Positions 15,685 through 23,836 of a stretch of DNA of 64,000 bases are shown here, piece by piece; within the stretch, counting starts at the first letter, position 1, and every line of letters starts with the position of its first letter. The translations under genes were made by a program, and so were the position numbers. The stretch covers positions 2,108,001-2,172,000 of the forward strand of contig NZ_CP063815.1 in NCBI RefSeq assembly GCF_015277895.1, written 5' to 3'. Source of the DNA: Microbacterium abyssi (lineage in GTDB: Bacteria > Actinomycetota > Actinomycetes > Actinomycetales > Microbacteriaceae). Under the pieces are notes generated by a model. It made no database searches and was not told the DNA's origin. It was given only the letters and a program-made list of their open reading frames with translations.

Positions 15685-16731
15685 ATGATCGACATCAATG
15701 ACATCGAGTTCGGCCTCGACACCTTCGGCGACGTGCCGCGCGACGACCAGGGTCGGCTCCTCTCCTACGCCGGCGCGATCCGCGCGGCTCTGGACGAGGC
15801 GATCCTCGCCGACCAGACGGGCGTCGACGTGATCGCCGTCGGCGAGCACCACCGCGCGGAGTTCGCGATCTCCACGCCCGAGACGGTGCTTGCCGGCATG
15901 GCCACGGCGACCAAGAACATCAAGCTCGCCTCCGGGGTCACGGTGCTCTCGTCCGATGATCCGGTGCGGGTCTTCCAGCGCTTCGCGACCGTCGATGCGC
16001 TGTCGAACGGTCGCGCCGAAGTAATCCTGGGACGCGGCTCGTTCACCGAGTCGTTCCCGCTGTTCGGATACGACCTGTCCGACTACGAGATCCTCTTCGA
16101 CGAGAAGATCGACCTGTTCCACAAGCTTCTCGATGAGAAACCCGTGACGTGGGAGGGCACGACCCGCCCCGCTCTGCACCAGGCGGACGTGTTCCCCAAG
16201 ACGGACTCCGGGCGTCTGAAGACCTGGGTCGGCGTCGGGGGCTCGCCGCAGTCGGTCATCCGCACCGCCCAGTACGGGTTCCGGCTCATGCTCGCGATCA
16301 TCGGCGGCTCGCCTGCGCGATTCGCGCCGTTCCTCGACCTGTACCGGCGCGCGACCGAGCAGCTCGGCACGCCTGCGCATCCGGTGGGTGTGCACTCCCC
16401 CGGCTTCATCGCCGACACCGATGATCAGGCCAAGGAGATCGTCTACGAGGACTACAAGGCGATGCGCGATCGCATCGGCGCCGAACGCGGCTGGTCGCCC
16501 ATGACCCGCGGCGACTTCGAGCACGAGGCGGCCCACGGCGCGCTGCACATCGGCTCGCCCGAGACGGTCGCACGCAAGATCGCCACCACCGTCCGCTCGC
16601 TCGGCGTCGGTCGGTTCGACATGATCTACTCCGGCGGCGCCGTCCCGGCCAGCGCGCGGCTGCGTGCGGTCGAGCTGTACGGCACGAAGGTGATCCCGAT
16701 GGTGCGCGAGCTGCTCGCAGAGGGGAACTGA
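15685..16731 (+). CDS. LLM-class flavin-dependent oxidoreductase (luciferase-like)
   Basis: 348 residues with the bacterial luciferase-like TIM-barrel pattern: [14 protein letters not shown] at the start, [11 protein letters not shown] near residue 50, [25 protein letters not shown], and [10 protein letters not shown]. Family members use reduced FMN or F420 to oxidise small organic substrates. The substrate is unknown; MarR control suggests response to an aromatic or electrophilic compound. ATG 15685 is preferred over an upstream GTG (15652) because the family N-terminus begins here. The next gene starts 2 bp after the stop, forming a two-gene operon. Confidence 0.9.
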   Translation: MIDINDIEFGLDTFGDVPRDDQGRLLSYAGAIRAALDEAILADQTGVDVIAVGEHHRAEFAISTPETVLAGMATATKNIKLASGVTVLSSDDPVRVFQRFATVDALSNGRAEVILGRGSFTESFPLFGYDLSDYEILFDEKIDLFHKLLDEKPVTWEGTTRPALHQADVFPKTDSGRLKTWVGVGGSPQSVIRTAQYGFRLMLAIIGGSPARFAPFLDLYRRATEQLGTPAHPVGVHSPGFIADTDDQAKEIVYEDYKAMRDRIGAERGWSPMTRGDFEHEAAHGALHIGSPETVARKIATTVRSLGVGRFDMIYSGGAVPASARLRAVELYGTKVIPMVRELLAEGN

Positions 16732-16733
16732 CG

Positions 16734-17381
16734 ATGGACACCACGATCGCGATCCTCGGAGCCGGCAAGGTCGGCACGGCCCTCGCACGTCTGGCGATGG
16801 ATGCCGGCTACCGCGTGCTCATCGCCGGGTCCGGCGACCCCGAGCGCATCGCGCTGATCGCGTCAGTGCTCACGCCCGGTGCAACGCCGATGCGTTCGGC
16901 GGATGCCGCGCGTGAGGCTGTCATCGTCATTCTGGCGCTCCCGCTGGGCAAGTACGAGACGCTGCCCGCCGAGGCGTTCGAGGGGAAGTTCGTGATCGAC
17001 GTCATGAACTACTGGTGGGAGACCGACGGCATCCGCGATGATCTGAACGATCCCCGCATGACGACCAGCGAGATCGTCCAGGAGCACCTCGCCGGAGCCC
17101 GCGTGGTGAAGGCCCTCAACCACATGGGCTATCACGACCTGGAGGACGAGGCCCGCCCCGCGGGTGCGGGCGGCAGGAAGGCGATCGCGATCGCCGGCGA
17201 CGACGCGGCCGATGTCGAAGCCGCGGCTGTGCTCGTCGACCGGCTGGGCTTCGATCCACTGGTCATCGGCGAACTCGCTGAGGGTCGGCAGCTGCAACCC
17301 GGCAACCCAGCGTTCGGAGCGAACCAGCCGAAGGAGGAGCTCGCCGAAGTCATCGGTCAGAGCGTGAGCACGGCATCCTGA
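16734..17381 (+). CDS. F420/NADP oxidoreductase-like protein (copy 2)
   Basis: 215 residues with GAGKVG in the N-terminal dinucleotide fold and the same signature segments as the gene at 10964-11659 ([40 protein letters not shown]). It lies 2 bp after the flavin oxidoreductase, so it plausibly supplies or recycles the reduced cofactor, or acts on the same substrate. Whether it uses F420 cannot be told from sequence alone. It is under the same MarR-type control by position. Confidence 0.85.
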   Translation: MDTTIAILGAGKVGTALARLAMDAGYRVLIAGSGDPERIALIASVLTPGATPMRSADAAREAVIVILALPLGKYETLPAEAFEGKFVIDVMNYWWETDGIRDDLNDPRMTTSEIVQEHLAGARVVKALNHMGYHDLEDEARPAGAGGRKAIAIAGDDAADVEAAAVLVDRLGFDPLVIGELAEGRQLQPGNPAFGANQPKEELAEVIGQSVSTAS

Positions 17382-17413
17382 TCACGCGGAGCCCCCGGGA
17401 CTGTGCCAACCGT

Positions 17414-17848
17414 TCAGCGCGAGCCCTGCGCAACGAACTCGCGGAACTGCGCGACTGCGGGCAGATCAACCCAGAGCCGGATGCTCCCTTGTCTCGCCCC
17501 TGAGCCGTTCACGACCGCCGCGCCGCCGAGTTGATCGAGGAGCGGCTTCATGACTCGCGCTACATCGTCGGGCAGATAACCGACACCGCGGCCGTTCGAA
17601 GAGACGACGACACTGGCGTGGCCTCTCCGCGTGCGGCGCTCAGTGCGAAGGACATAAGTACGAGGCTTCCGGCTGTGGCGTTCGCGATCATTCACGAGAT
17701 AGTGGGTCCGGTGCAACGCAACCGGTCGTGTTGGCAGGTGCCGTAGATCGGGCAGATCGTCGTGACGGCTGACACGACCGACCGTGATGTGCAGAAGCTC
17801 TTCCAGCCATGCGGGCACGAGTGCCCTCCCCTCGGATCGGTATGCCAT
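17414..17848 (-). CDS. Hypothetical protein, weakly HIRAN-like (144 aa)
   Basis: The N-terminal half is basic (RTHYLVNDRERHSRKPRTY). The C-terminal part reads SSNGRGVGYLPDDVARVMKPLL and IRLWVDLPAV, a pattern of a small beta domain with a GYLP turn that resembles HIRAN-like domains of Microbacterium proteins. The resemblance is weak and no role is claimed. ATG 17848 is chosen because the sequence upstream of it in frame is unlike the rest. It is convergent with the oxidoreductase operon and co-oriented with the XRE-cupin gene. Confidence 0.55.
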   Translation of the reverse strand: MAYRSEGRALVPAWLEELLHITVGRVSRHDDLPDLRHLPTRPVALHRTHYLVNDRERHSRKPRTYVLRTERRTRRGHASVVVSSNGRGVGYLPDDVARVMKPLLDQLGGAAVVNGSGARQGSIRLWVDLPAVAQFREFVAQGSR

Positions 17849-17918
17849 CACCGAGGCGGAGCATGCTCCCAGTGTCGCAGGTCGCGATGTGCGCATCCTG
17901 ACCGGGCTGATGGCACCG

Positions 17919-18491
17919 TCACCCGTGGCGGTGACCAGGGAGATGTGCTTGATCGCCGTCGTGGTCGAAGATGGTGAGGATCTCGGCAGGTGCACCGTGA
18001 GCCACGAGGGCGTGGGGGGTCATGGTGGAGAACTCGGCAGCCTGACCTTCATGTACGACGATGGTCCGTTCACCGAGCTGCAGATGGATGGTGCCTGTGA
18101 GCACCGTGAACCATTCGTATCCAGGGTGGACCTGCGGCCCGCCGAGGTCGCGGTCCGGGGTGATGCGCATCTTGGCGATGGTCACGCCCCGGCGATCTCG
18201 CTCTCGGGAGAGGAGCCATACGGTGGCACCGGCTATGGGTTCGGGTTCGGGACGGATCACCACGTCCTCGTCATCCTCGGGCTCCACGAGTTGATCCACA
18301 CTCGTCCCGAGGGCACGAGCGATGGCGACAAGCTGTTCCAGCGCGATCCGGCGGCCGCCGGTCTCAATCCGGCTCAGCGTCGAGGTTGACATGAAACAGC
18401 GAGCGGCGAGCGTGTCGAGAGTCCAGCCTCTGGCCAAACGGAGCCCGCGTATCCTCTGACGAACGACCTCATCCAGCCTTTCTTGCGTCAT
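17919..18491 (-). CDS. XRE-family regulator with C-terminal cupin domain
   Basis: 190 residues. Residues 1-65 form a lambda-repressor-like helix-turn-helix (LARGWTLDTLAARCFMSTST with LSRIETG); residues 100-190 form a cupin (GGPQVHPGYEWFTVLTG and TPHALVAHG). Proteins of this layout sense a small ligand through the cupin and often control a divergent gene. A TAGGCT box (plus 18499-18504) lies 7 nt before ATG 18491. The methyltransferase divergent from it is the obvious candidate target. Confidence 0.9.
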   Translation of the reverse strand: MTQERLDEVVRQRIRGLRLARGWTLDTLAARCFMSTSTLSRIETGGRRIALEQLVAIARALGTSVDQLVEPEDDEDVVIRPEPEPIAGATVWLLSRERDRRGVTIAKMRITPDRDLGGPQVHPGYEWFTVLTGTIHLQLGERTIVVHEGQAAEFSTMTPHALVAHGAPAEILTIFDHDGDQAHLPGHRHG

Positions 18492-18498
18492 AAGCAAA

Positions 18499-18532
18499 AG
18501 CCTATGCCACATTCGGGATTCCAGGTTAGCCT
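18499..18532. promoter_or_regulatory. Divergent leaderless promoters of the XRE-cupin and methyltransferase genes
   Basis: On the minus strand TAGGCT (plus 18499-18504) lies 7 nt before ATG 18491; on the plus strand TAGCCT (18527-18532) lies 6 nt before ATG 18539. Only 47 bp separate the two start codons, so the promoters overlap back to back and one bound regulator could affect both. No clear palindrome is seen between them. Confidence 0.6.
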
Positions 18533-18538
18533 CGCCGT

Positions 18539-19432
18539 ATGACCTCCGGCGACGCCACTCACGCCGCTCACCCCCTTCACGGGCACGAGTTCTCTGCAGC
18601 CTTCGCCGAGCACCTCGACCGCGAGGCGCTCCTGGCCACGGCCCTGACAGCGCGTGCACTGGATCGCGCCGCTTCTGTCTTGGATCGTCCGGCGCGCACG
18701 GTACTCGACCTGGGATCGGGCACCGGTGCCGGCACGGTTGCCCTCGCACGACGGTTCCCGGAGGCGCAGGTGCACAGCCTCGACGTGTCCACGGAACTGC
18801 TGGATCGACTCATCGGCGCTGCCGCCGCCGCAGGCGTCGCCGACCGAGTGCACGCCCACTCGGCCGATCTCGACGAGAACTGGACGAATCTCGTGCCCGC
18901 CGGCGTCGACCTGATATGGGCGTCACTGTCATTGCATCACGTTTCGGATCCCGCCCTCGTTCTGCGGCGGGTGCTGTCAGTGCTGCGACCAGGCGGCGTG
19001 CTGGTGGTGACGGAGATGAGCGGATCGATCGAGTTCACTCCCGACGACCTGGCCACCGGGCGGAAAGGTCTGGCGGATCGTGTCGCCGATGGTCTGGCCG
19101 CACTTGGCTTCCCGTCCACGGCAGATTGGACTGTCCCCCTGGCGGAGGCAGGTTTCGCACGCGCACAGCGCGAACTGACGGATCTGACGATGGCCGCCGA
19201 TGATCCCGACCACGCGACGCAGCTGGCGACCCAGATGTCGGCATGGCATAACAACCTCACCCACAGGTTGTCGAGCGACGATCTCGTCGCACTGAAGGCG
19301 GCCGAGCGCGAGATCCGGGCCGGATCGTCACCGGTCCGCGGGATCTCCGGTCGTGCCGTATGGGTCGCGGTGCGTCCTGACGAAGAAACCGGTGCCGCAA
19401 CGACTCCATCCGTCGAAGCTGCTCGAGTGTGA
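18539..19432 (+). CDS. SAM-dependent methyltransferase (class I)
   Basis: 297 residues. Motif I is VLDLGSGTGAG near residues 55-65, followed by the acidic end of strand 2 (VHSLDVS), motif II (DLIWASLSLHHVSDP) and motif III (LRPGGVLVVTEMSG). This is the Methyltransf_25/type 11 pattern used for small-molecule methylation; the acceptor is unknown. ATG 18539 lies 6 nt after TAGCCT, so the message is probably leaderless. It is divergent from an XRE-cupin regulator, its likely controller. Confidence 0.85.
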   Translation: MTSGDATHAAHPLHGHEFSAAFAEHLDREALLATALTARALDRAASVLDRPARTVLDLGSGTGAGTVALARRFPEAQVHSLDVSTELLDRLIGAAAAAGVADRVHAHSADLDENWTNLVPAGVDLIWASLSLHHVSDPALVLRRVLSVLRPGGVLVVTEMSGSIEFTPDDLATGRKGLADRVADGLAALGFPSTADWTVPLAEAGFARAQRELTDLTMAADDPDHATQLATQMSAWHNNLTHRLSSDDLVALKAAEREIRAGSSPVRGISGRAVWVAVRPDEETGAATTPSVEAARV

Positions 19433-19506
19433 CCCTTGTTCTGACTGGCTTCGCGCCTTTCGCGCGACTTGTCCTCTCGGGGTCCTCGGCCCCGGACCGA
19501 GTGCCA

Positions 19507-19677
19507 AGTCGTGAACCGACACCGCCTCAACCGCTACGGCGATCGCCAACTGAACCGGACACTGCACAACATCGTGCTCTCCCGACTCCGCTACGACGAC
19601 CGCACCTACGCATACGTCGACAGACGCACGCAGGAAGGACGCAGCCGACGCGAGATCATCCGCTGCCTCAAGCGCTT
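19507..19677 (+). mobile_element. IS110-family transposase remnant (C-terminal end only)
   Basis: One frame reads VVNRHRLNRYGDRQLNRTLH, then IVLSRLRYDDRTYAY, RRTQEGRSRREIIRCLKRF. This is the C-terminal end of IS110/IS1110 transposases (Transposase_20 region and the following basic tail). The N-terminal DEDD catalytic domain, the start codon and the rest of the C-terminus are absent. The sequence switches at about 19675-19680 directly into a copy of the acidic-protein gene found intact at 12843-13172. It is a decayed element, not an active insertion sequence. Confidence 0.8.
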
Positions 19678-19881
19678 CGGGACCGGGGATCTCGTCGGGA
19701 TCACGGCCAGTCGCCGTCGCGTTCTCGAGGTCGCTGGCCTCGTCGACGGTTCGAGTGCGCTCTCACTCCGCCTGCGCCGGATCGTCGGCGGGATCGGCGG
19801 TGGTCGAGGCGTCCTCGTCTCGGAGCGGGTGCATCTGCGCTTTCTTGCCCGCCGCGGAATCGGCATCGGGTGTCGATTCCA
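19678..19881 (-). pseudogene. Broken partial duplicate of the acidic-protein gene at 12843-13172
   Basis: Read on the minus strand from ATG 19881, the frame begins MESTPDADSAAGKKAQMHPL and follows the intact paralogue closely. The Trp codon in the QAEWER segment is TGA here, so translation would stop after 39 residues. Beyond the stop the similarity continues (SDLENATATGRDPDEIP) until the IS110 fragment begins at about 19678. The ribosome binding site and about 25 bp upstream are also duplicated. Several silent and missense differences show that the copy is not brand new. Confidence 0.8.
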
Positions 19882-19927
19882 TGTTTCCTCCTCGTGGATT
19901 CTGAGAGGAGGACGCTCCGCCCTCGCG

Positions 19928-20428
19928 TCACCGCTCGACGGGAATCAGCTCCACTTCGACGCGCTCGCCGTCGATCACCGCGCGCATCATCGTGCACGTG
20001 GGTTGCCGTCGCCGGTCGGTCGACGAACCGGGGTTGAGCAGTCGCATGCCGGCAGGAGTCACGGTGTCCCATGGGATGTGCGAGTGCCCGAAGACGAGCA
20101 GGTCCGCGGCGGGGAACGCGGCGTCCATGCGCTCTTCACGCCGGGCGGCCGGGCCGGTCTCGTGGATAACCGCGATGTCGACCTGCTCGACTGTCACCCG
20201 GGCCGCCTCAGGCAATCGCGCTCGCAGCTCGGGTCCGTCGTTGTTGCCGTACACGCCGCAGAGCCGACGGGCGCGCGTCTCGAGCAGATCGAGCGTGGGG
20301 ATGTCGATCCAGTCGCCGGCGTGGATGATCAGATCGGATTCGTCGACGGCGCGGAGGACCGCATCAGGGAGCATTCTCGCGCGAGCCGGCACGTGCGTGT
20401 CGGCGAGGAGGAGCAGCGTCGTGGTCAC
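19928..20428 (-). CDS. Metallophosphoesterase (YfcE/MJ0936-like)
   Basis: 166 residues with the calcineurin-like motifs: ADTHVP (D-x-H), HAGDW (GDxx), YGNNDG (GNHD-type, here GNND) and FGHSHIP (GHTH-type). These bind a dinuclear metal centre; the YfcE/MJ0936 group hydrolyses phosphodiesters of unknown physiological substrate. The GTG start at 20428 overlaps the stop of the upstream gene as GTGA, so the pair is translationally coupled. Confidence 0.85.
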   Translation of the reverse strand: MTTTLLLLADTHVPARARMLPDAVLRAVDESDLIIHAGDWIDIPTLDLLETRARRLCGVYGNNDGPELRARLPEAARVTVEQVDIAVIHETGPAARREERMDAAFPAADLLVFGHSHIPWDTVTPAGMRLLNPGSSTDRRRQPTCTMMRAVIDGERVEVELIPVER

Positions 20429-20799
20429 GATCGAAGGTAGGGAGCGAAGGATGCCGGGACGGTGACGTTGTCGGGCAGGCCGGTGAATAAGGGCGCCACT
20501 TCTTCGGGCGTGTACCCGGCGATCCCGCAGCCCACCGGAGTTAGCAAGAAGCGCAAGTCGGGTCGCGCTGCGGCGTAGGCGACGAAGTCGTTCGCCTCGC
20601 TGGCCAACACGTCGAGCCCGCTCATGGTGTCGATGGCGTAGCTCTGGCCATGGTGACCATGCCCTTCGCCCCACACCGCACCGAAGCGTTCGTGAGCGAC
20701 GCGGGCGGCGCCGCCGCCGTGAAGTCCGCCGGCATTCGAGCCGAACACGAAGATCTCGTTCTGCTCTAGGTGTTCGACGACTTTCGGGGTCTTGTCCAT
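20425..20799 (-). CDS. A1S_2505-type conserved phage/bacterial protein (124 aa)
   Basis: 124 residues. NEIFVFGSNAGGLHGGGAAR near the N-terminus, GHGHHGQSYAIDT, and FLLTPVGCGIAGY are the hallmark segments of a small family found in bacteria and phages (A1S_2505-like). The GSN-GxHGGGAA loop looks like a phosphate- or ADP-ribose-binding loop, but the activity has not been established to my knowledge. A TACCCT -10 box (plus 20806-20811) lies 6 nt before ATG 20799. It is coupled to the metallophosphoesterase, suggesting a joint role in nucleotide or ADP-ribose turnover; that is inference. Confidence 0.75.
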   Translation of the reverse strand: MDKTPKVVEHLEQNEIFVFGSNAGGLHGGGAARVAHERFGAVWGEGHGHHGQSYAIDTMSGLDVLASEANDFVAYAAARPDLRFLLTPVGCGIAGYTPEEVAPLFTGLPDNVTVPASFAPYLRS

Positions 20800-20887
20800 G
20801 AGTGAAGGGTACGCCGACGGTCGTCGCGGGATCGAGTGATCCAACGTGGCAGCACCGCTAGTTCCGAGGACCGCACGCCGAGTCAAG

Positions 20888-21657
20888 TCAGGTAATCGCT
20901 GACGGCACCAATTCGTTCTCTGTCGTAGGGTCAAGCACAGGTTCACCGGTCTGCCGATACGAGTCGTACGCACTCAAGTGCAGAGCGTGAAGCCCGCCGA
21001 CAGCAGACACTGGAATCAGGTAGTAATTCATGTCGCCGTCAATGATGAAGAAGTCGTCGATCTCGTCGGGATCATACGTTCGTCGAGTACCCCGAGTTGT
21101 CGAGAGAAACACCTTCCATGTTCTGCCAGCTCGCGTTCTCGTGGTCTTCACCTGCACCTGGCGGATTCCGGATTGAGTGGAAACGATCAGGTCGTAGCGA
21201 CTCGGCTCAAGAGACCAAGACACATCACAGCCGCACAGGGTGAACCAGGCCGCGGGAGCAAGGGTCCAGCCCGGTCAACATTGCGAATGTTTGGAGCATG
21301 TTCAGGAGCGCGGGACGCTTGCGAAGACTTCAGGTGATTCGCATCGATGCCAAGCCTCGAGGCGTGCCCCTTCAAGAGCACAACTTCCGATACGTCGACA
21401 TTGGGAAGTGCGATGGCGACGTCGTTCCATGTGTGCTCTCTGGCCACTGCCGTGCGCAGTTGATGATCGGTCCACCGACGACGCCCACGGAAGTGCGTGT
21501 AATCAAGGTCGAGTTGATCGGCGTATTGGCGCACCGACCTTATCGCGGTCGCCGAAGTCGCGGTCATGCCCAGTACTCTCAACGTTCCCCGCCAGCTTGT
21601 CGAGCCGCTAACCGCGACCGCGAGTTCCTCGTCGGTGTACCTGAGTGCGCGGCTCAT
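20888..21657 (-). pseudogene. Frameshifted PD-(D/E)XK nuclease-like gene
   Basis: The N-terminal part (from ATG 21657: MSRALRYTDEELAVAVSGST, TSWRGTLRVLG, RRWTDHQLRTAVA) has the repeated helix-turn-helix-like modules of group I intron endonuclease-associated proteins. The C-terminal part in the next frame reads AAWFTLCGCDVSWSLEPSRY followed by QVQVKTT, the PD-(D/E)XK-type core. The frames join near 21223-21232; restoring one base in the CTCCCGCGG stretch would give a continuous L-x-AAWF, the family pattern. It is either a real one-base deletion or a sequencing error. In-frame starts at 21687 and 21690 are alternatives. Confidence 0.7.
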
Positions 21658-21924
21658 GTGCGCGACGTTCCGCGTTACCTCCGACATCATCCCGTGGTCG
21701 GGAACACCCCAAAGACGATCGCATGGCCCGCTCGCGGTGCGCGGCACCGGGCGCCAACGGCCGAAACTCGATGTTTAGCACCACCGGAGTCGGTGTCGGA
21801 CACTGGCCGTGCGTCAGGAACAGGCGCACGACGGGGCGTGATGAGCCAGCGGCCATCCCACTGGGCTCTGCCTTCGCGACGTCCTCTGCGATGCCGCGAT
21901 GGAGATGACGCACGGCCGAATAAT

Positions 21925-21960
21925 GACGAAGGACCGACCCATTCGGATCGGTCCTTCGTC
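21925..21960 (-). terminator. Rho-independent-type terminator downstream of tRNA-Pro
   Basis: A perfect 13-bp stem (GACGAAGGACCGA at 21925-21937 with its complement at 21948-21960) closes a 10-nt loop. It begins 6 bp after the 3' end of the minus-strand tRNA gene. The tail is only modestly T-rich (ATTATTCGG). Confidence 0.8.
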
Positions 21961-21966
21961 GTTCGG

Positions 21967-22040
21967 TCGGGCTGACAGGATTTGAACCTGCGACCCCCTG
22001 ACCCCCAGTCAGGTGCGCTACCAAGCTGCGCCACAGCCCG
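21967..22040 (-). tRNA. tRNA-Pro (anticodon GGG)
   Basis: 74 nt on the minus strand. The acceptor stem pairs CGGGCTG with CAGCCCG, discriminator A. The anticodon stem-loop is CCTGA-CTGGGGG-TCAGG, giving anticodon GGG (reads CCC and CCU). The T arm carries GGTTCAAATCC. CCA is not encoded. A strong hairpin terminator follows at 21925-21960. Confidence 0.95.
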
Positions 22041-22149
22041 TTGTCGTGCGCTCACGCGCAGGCAACTCCCCTATCTTAGCCGCAAGCCAGGGCCCCGCGC
22101 GAACCGGCGTCCTTGCCTCATGTCCGCCCCCGGGCGTAGCCTGCCCGAC

Positions 22150-22731
22150 ATGCCGAACATCACCACCGCGCTCGCAAGTCCTGAGGTCTGGGACGATATC
22201 CAGCACGCGTTGAGCGGCGGCGGAGACGGACGCAGCTGCCAGTGCGTCTGGCCGGTGCTCACGAACAAGGAGTGGGAGACCACCGACCTCGACCAGCGCA
22301 CAGCCCTGTTCCAGCAGGAGGTGGCATCCGATCGCCCGCCGGGAATCGTCGCCTACGTCGATGGCGAGCCGGCCGGCTGGATCCGCATCGGTCCCCGTCC
22401 CGCACAGCGCCGCCTCGCCCGCACCCGCAACATCATCGCCACGACACGTGAACCCCTCGACGATGACGAAGTCTGGGGCGTGAGCTGCTTCGTGGTGCGC
22501 AAGGAGCATCGCGGTCATGGGCTCAACGCCGTCCTCCTCGAGGCGGCGATCCGGTTCGCGCGAGAAGCCGGTGCCCGGGTCATCGAGGGCTACCCGATCG
22601 ACACCGGCAAGACGAACGTCCGCGTCAACGACCTGTTCCACGGCGCCCTCTCGACGTTCCTCGCCGCCGGGTTCACCGAGGTCCCGGGCCCCAAGCCTGA
22701 GCGCCCGCTCGTCAGTCTCGAAGTCGCCTGA
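22150..22731 (+). CDS. GNAT-family N-acetyltransferase
   Basis: 193 residues. The acetyl-CoA-binding region is VSCFVVRKEHRGHGLNAVLLEAAI with the R/Q-x-x-G-x-G/A loop as RGHGLN. An N-terminal segment with DGRSCQCVWPV resembles the cysteine-containing start of a GNAT subgroup. The substrate is unknown. A TAGCCT -10 box at 22137-22142 lies 7 nt before ATG 22150, indicating a leaderless message. Confidence 0.85.
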   Translation: MPNITTALASPEVWDDIQHALSGGGDGRSCQCVWPVLTNKEWETTDLDQRTALFQQEVASDRPPGIVAYVDGEPAGWIRIGPRPAQRRLARTRNIIATTREPLDDDEVWGVSCFVVRKEHRGHGLNAVLLEAAIRFAREAGARVIEGYPIDTGKTNVRVNDLFHGALSTFLAAGFTEVPGPKPERPLVSLEVA

Positions 22732-22787
22732 CCAGTCACGCGAGCGTCGGACGCGGCGGCCTCACAGCCCCGCTCTACGATGGTGGG

Positions 22788-23459
22788 ATGCCGCGCAGCA
22801 CCCCGCTGAGAACACTCCTGCCCTGGGCGTTCCTCCCCTACATCGCGATGTCGGTGATCCACGTCGCCGCCCTCGCCACAGGCAGTGACATCGCGGGCCC
22901 GACCAAGCTCTGGCTGATGCCTCTGCTCGCGATCCCGGTGATCGCCTCGCTCCGTCTGCGCCCGGTTCTCGCAATCGTGCTGCTGCTCGCGGCGATTGCC
23001 CTCTCGTGGCTCGGCGACGGTGCCGGCGCGTTCTTCCCGGCCGGCCCCGAGCTACCGCTCATGCTGCTGTTCTTCGGCCTCGCCCACATCGCCTACATCG
23101 TCCTGTTCGCCCGCGTACTGCGCGTGCGCCGGATGCCGTGGTGGGCACTCGTCTATGCCGCATGGTGGATCGCCATGATCATCGTCCTCGGACCGCACAC
23201 CGGAGCGCTCCTGCCCGCCGTCGCCGCGTACGGTCTCGTCCTCGGCGGCACCGCGGCGTTCTCCGCTCGGTGTCACCCGCTCATCGTCACCGGCGGCGTC
23301 TTCTTCCTCCTCAGCGACACGGTGCTCGCTTTCCGTCTCTTCCTCTCCGACGCGATGCCGGCGTGGACGAGCCCCCTCGTCATGCTCACCTACACGCTGG
23401 GGCAGGGACTCATCGTGGCGGGCTCCCTCGTCGCCCTGCGAAAGCGCAGTCCCCGATGA
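22788..23459 (+). CDS. YhhN/TMEM86-family membrane protein (lysoplasmalogenase-like)
   Basis: 223 residues with about eight hydrophobic segments. SWLGDGAGAF and AHIAYIVLFAR in the middle, and SDTVLAFRLF toward the C-terminus, contain the conserved aspartates of the YhhN family. Eukaryotic relatives hydrolyse lysoplasmalogen; the bacterial substrate is uncertain. TACGAT at 22776-22781 is 6 nt before the ATG. The stop overlaps the next start as ATGA. Confidence 0.85.
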   Translation: MPRSTPLRTLLPWAFLPYIAMSVIHVAALATGSDIAGPTKLWLMPLLAIPVIASLRLRPVLAIVLLLAAIALSWLGDGAGAFFPAGPELPLMLLFFGLAHIAYIVLFARVLRVRRMPWWALVYAAWWIAMIIVLGPHTGALLPAVAAYGLVLGGTAAFSARCHPLIVTGGVFFLLSDTVLAFRLFLSDAMPAWTSPLVMLTYTLGQGLIVAGSLVALRKRSPR

Positions 23460-23836
23460 CGGCGCAGAACGCGATGACGACCAATCCGGTACGGGTGGAC
23501 AGTTGGCTGTGGGCGATCCGCGTCTACAAGACCCGGTCCGCCGCGACGACCGCATGCCGCGCAGGCCATGTACGGGTGAACGGCGACAAAGCCAAGGCCG
23601 CCCAGACCGTGAAGCCCGGCGACGAACTGCGCGTGCGGATCAGCGGTTTCGACCGCATCCTCGTCGTCCGGCAGACCCTCACCAAGCGCGTCGGCGCGCC
23701 CGTCGCCGCTCTCGCATACGAAGACCGCACGCCGCCGCGCGAACCGGTGGCCGCGCTCGGCGTCCGCGACCGCGGCGCCGGCCGACCGACCAAGCGCGAG
23801 CGCCGCGAGATCGACAAACTGCGGGGGCGCGACTAG
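23456..23836 (+). CDS. S4-domain RNA-binding protein (HslR-like)
   Basis: 126 residues. The S4 domain starts VRVDSWLWAIRVYKTRSAAT with CRAGHVRVNG, as in Hsp15/HslR proteins that bind stalled 50S subunits or rRNA. The C-terminus is basic (GRPTKRERREIDKLRGRD), consistent with RNA binding. The start is coupled to the upstream membrane gene (ATGA at 23456-23459). The last 4 bp overlap the convergent Nudix gene. Confidence 0.9.
   Translation: MTAQNAMTTNPVRVDSWLWAIRVYKTRSAATTACRAGHVRVNGDKAKAAQTVKPGDELRVRISGFDRILVVRQTLTKRVGAPVAALAYEDRTPPREPVAALGVRDRGAGRPTKRERREIDKLRGRD

Noticed and set aside
17000..22000. Idea that the accessory stretch is a defence island or prophage remnant
   Set aside because: It contains one IS110 remnant, one frameshifted nuclease-like gene and a phage-shared small family, but no restriction-modification, toxin-antitoxin, integrase or phage structural genes, and no tRNA-flanked direct repeats were seen at tRNA-Pro.
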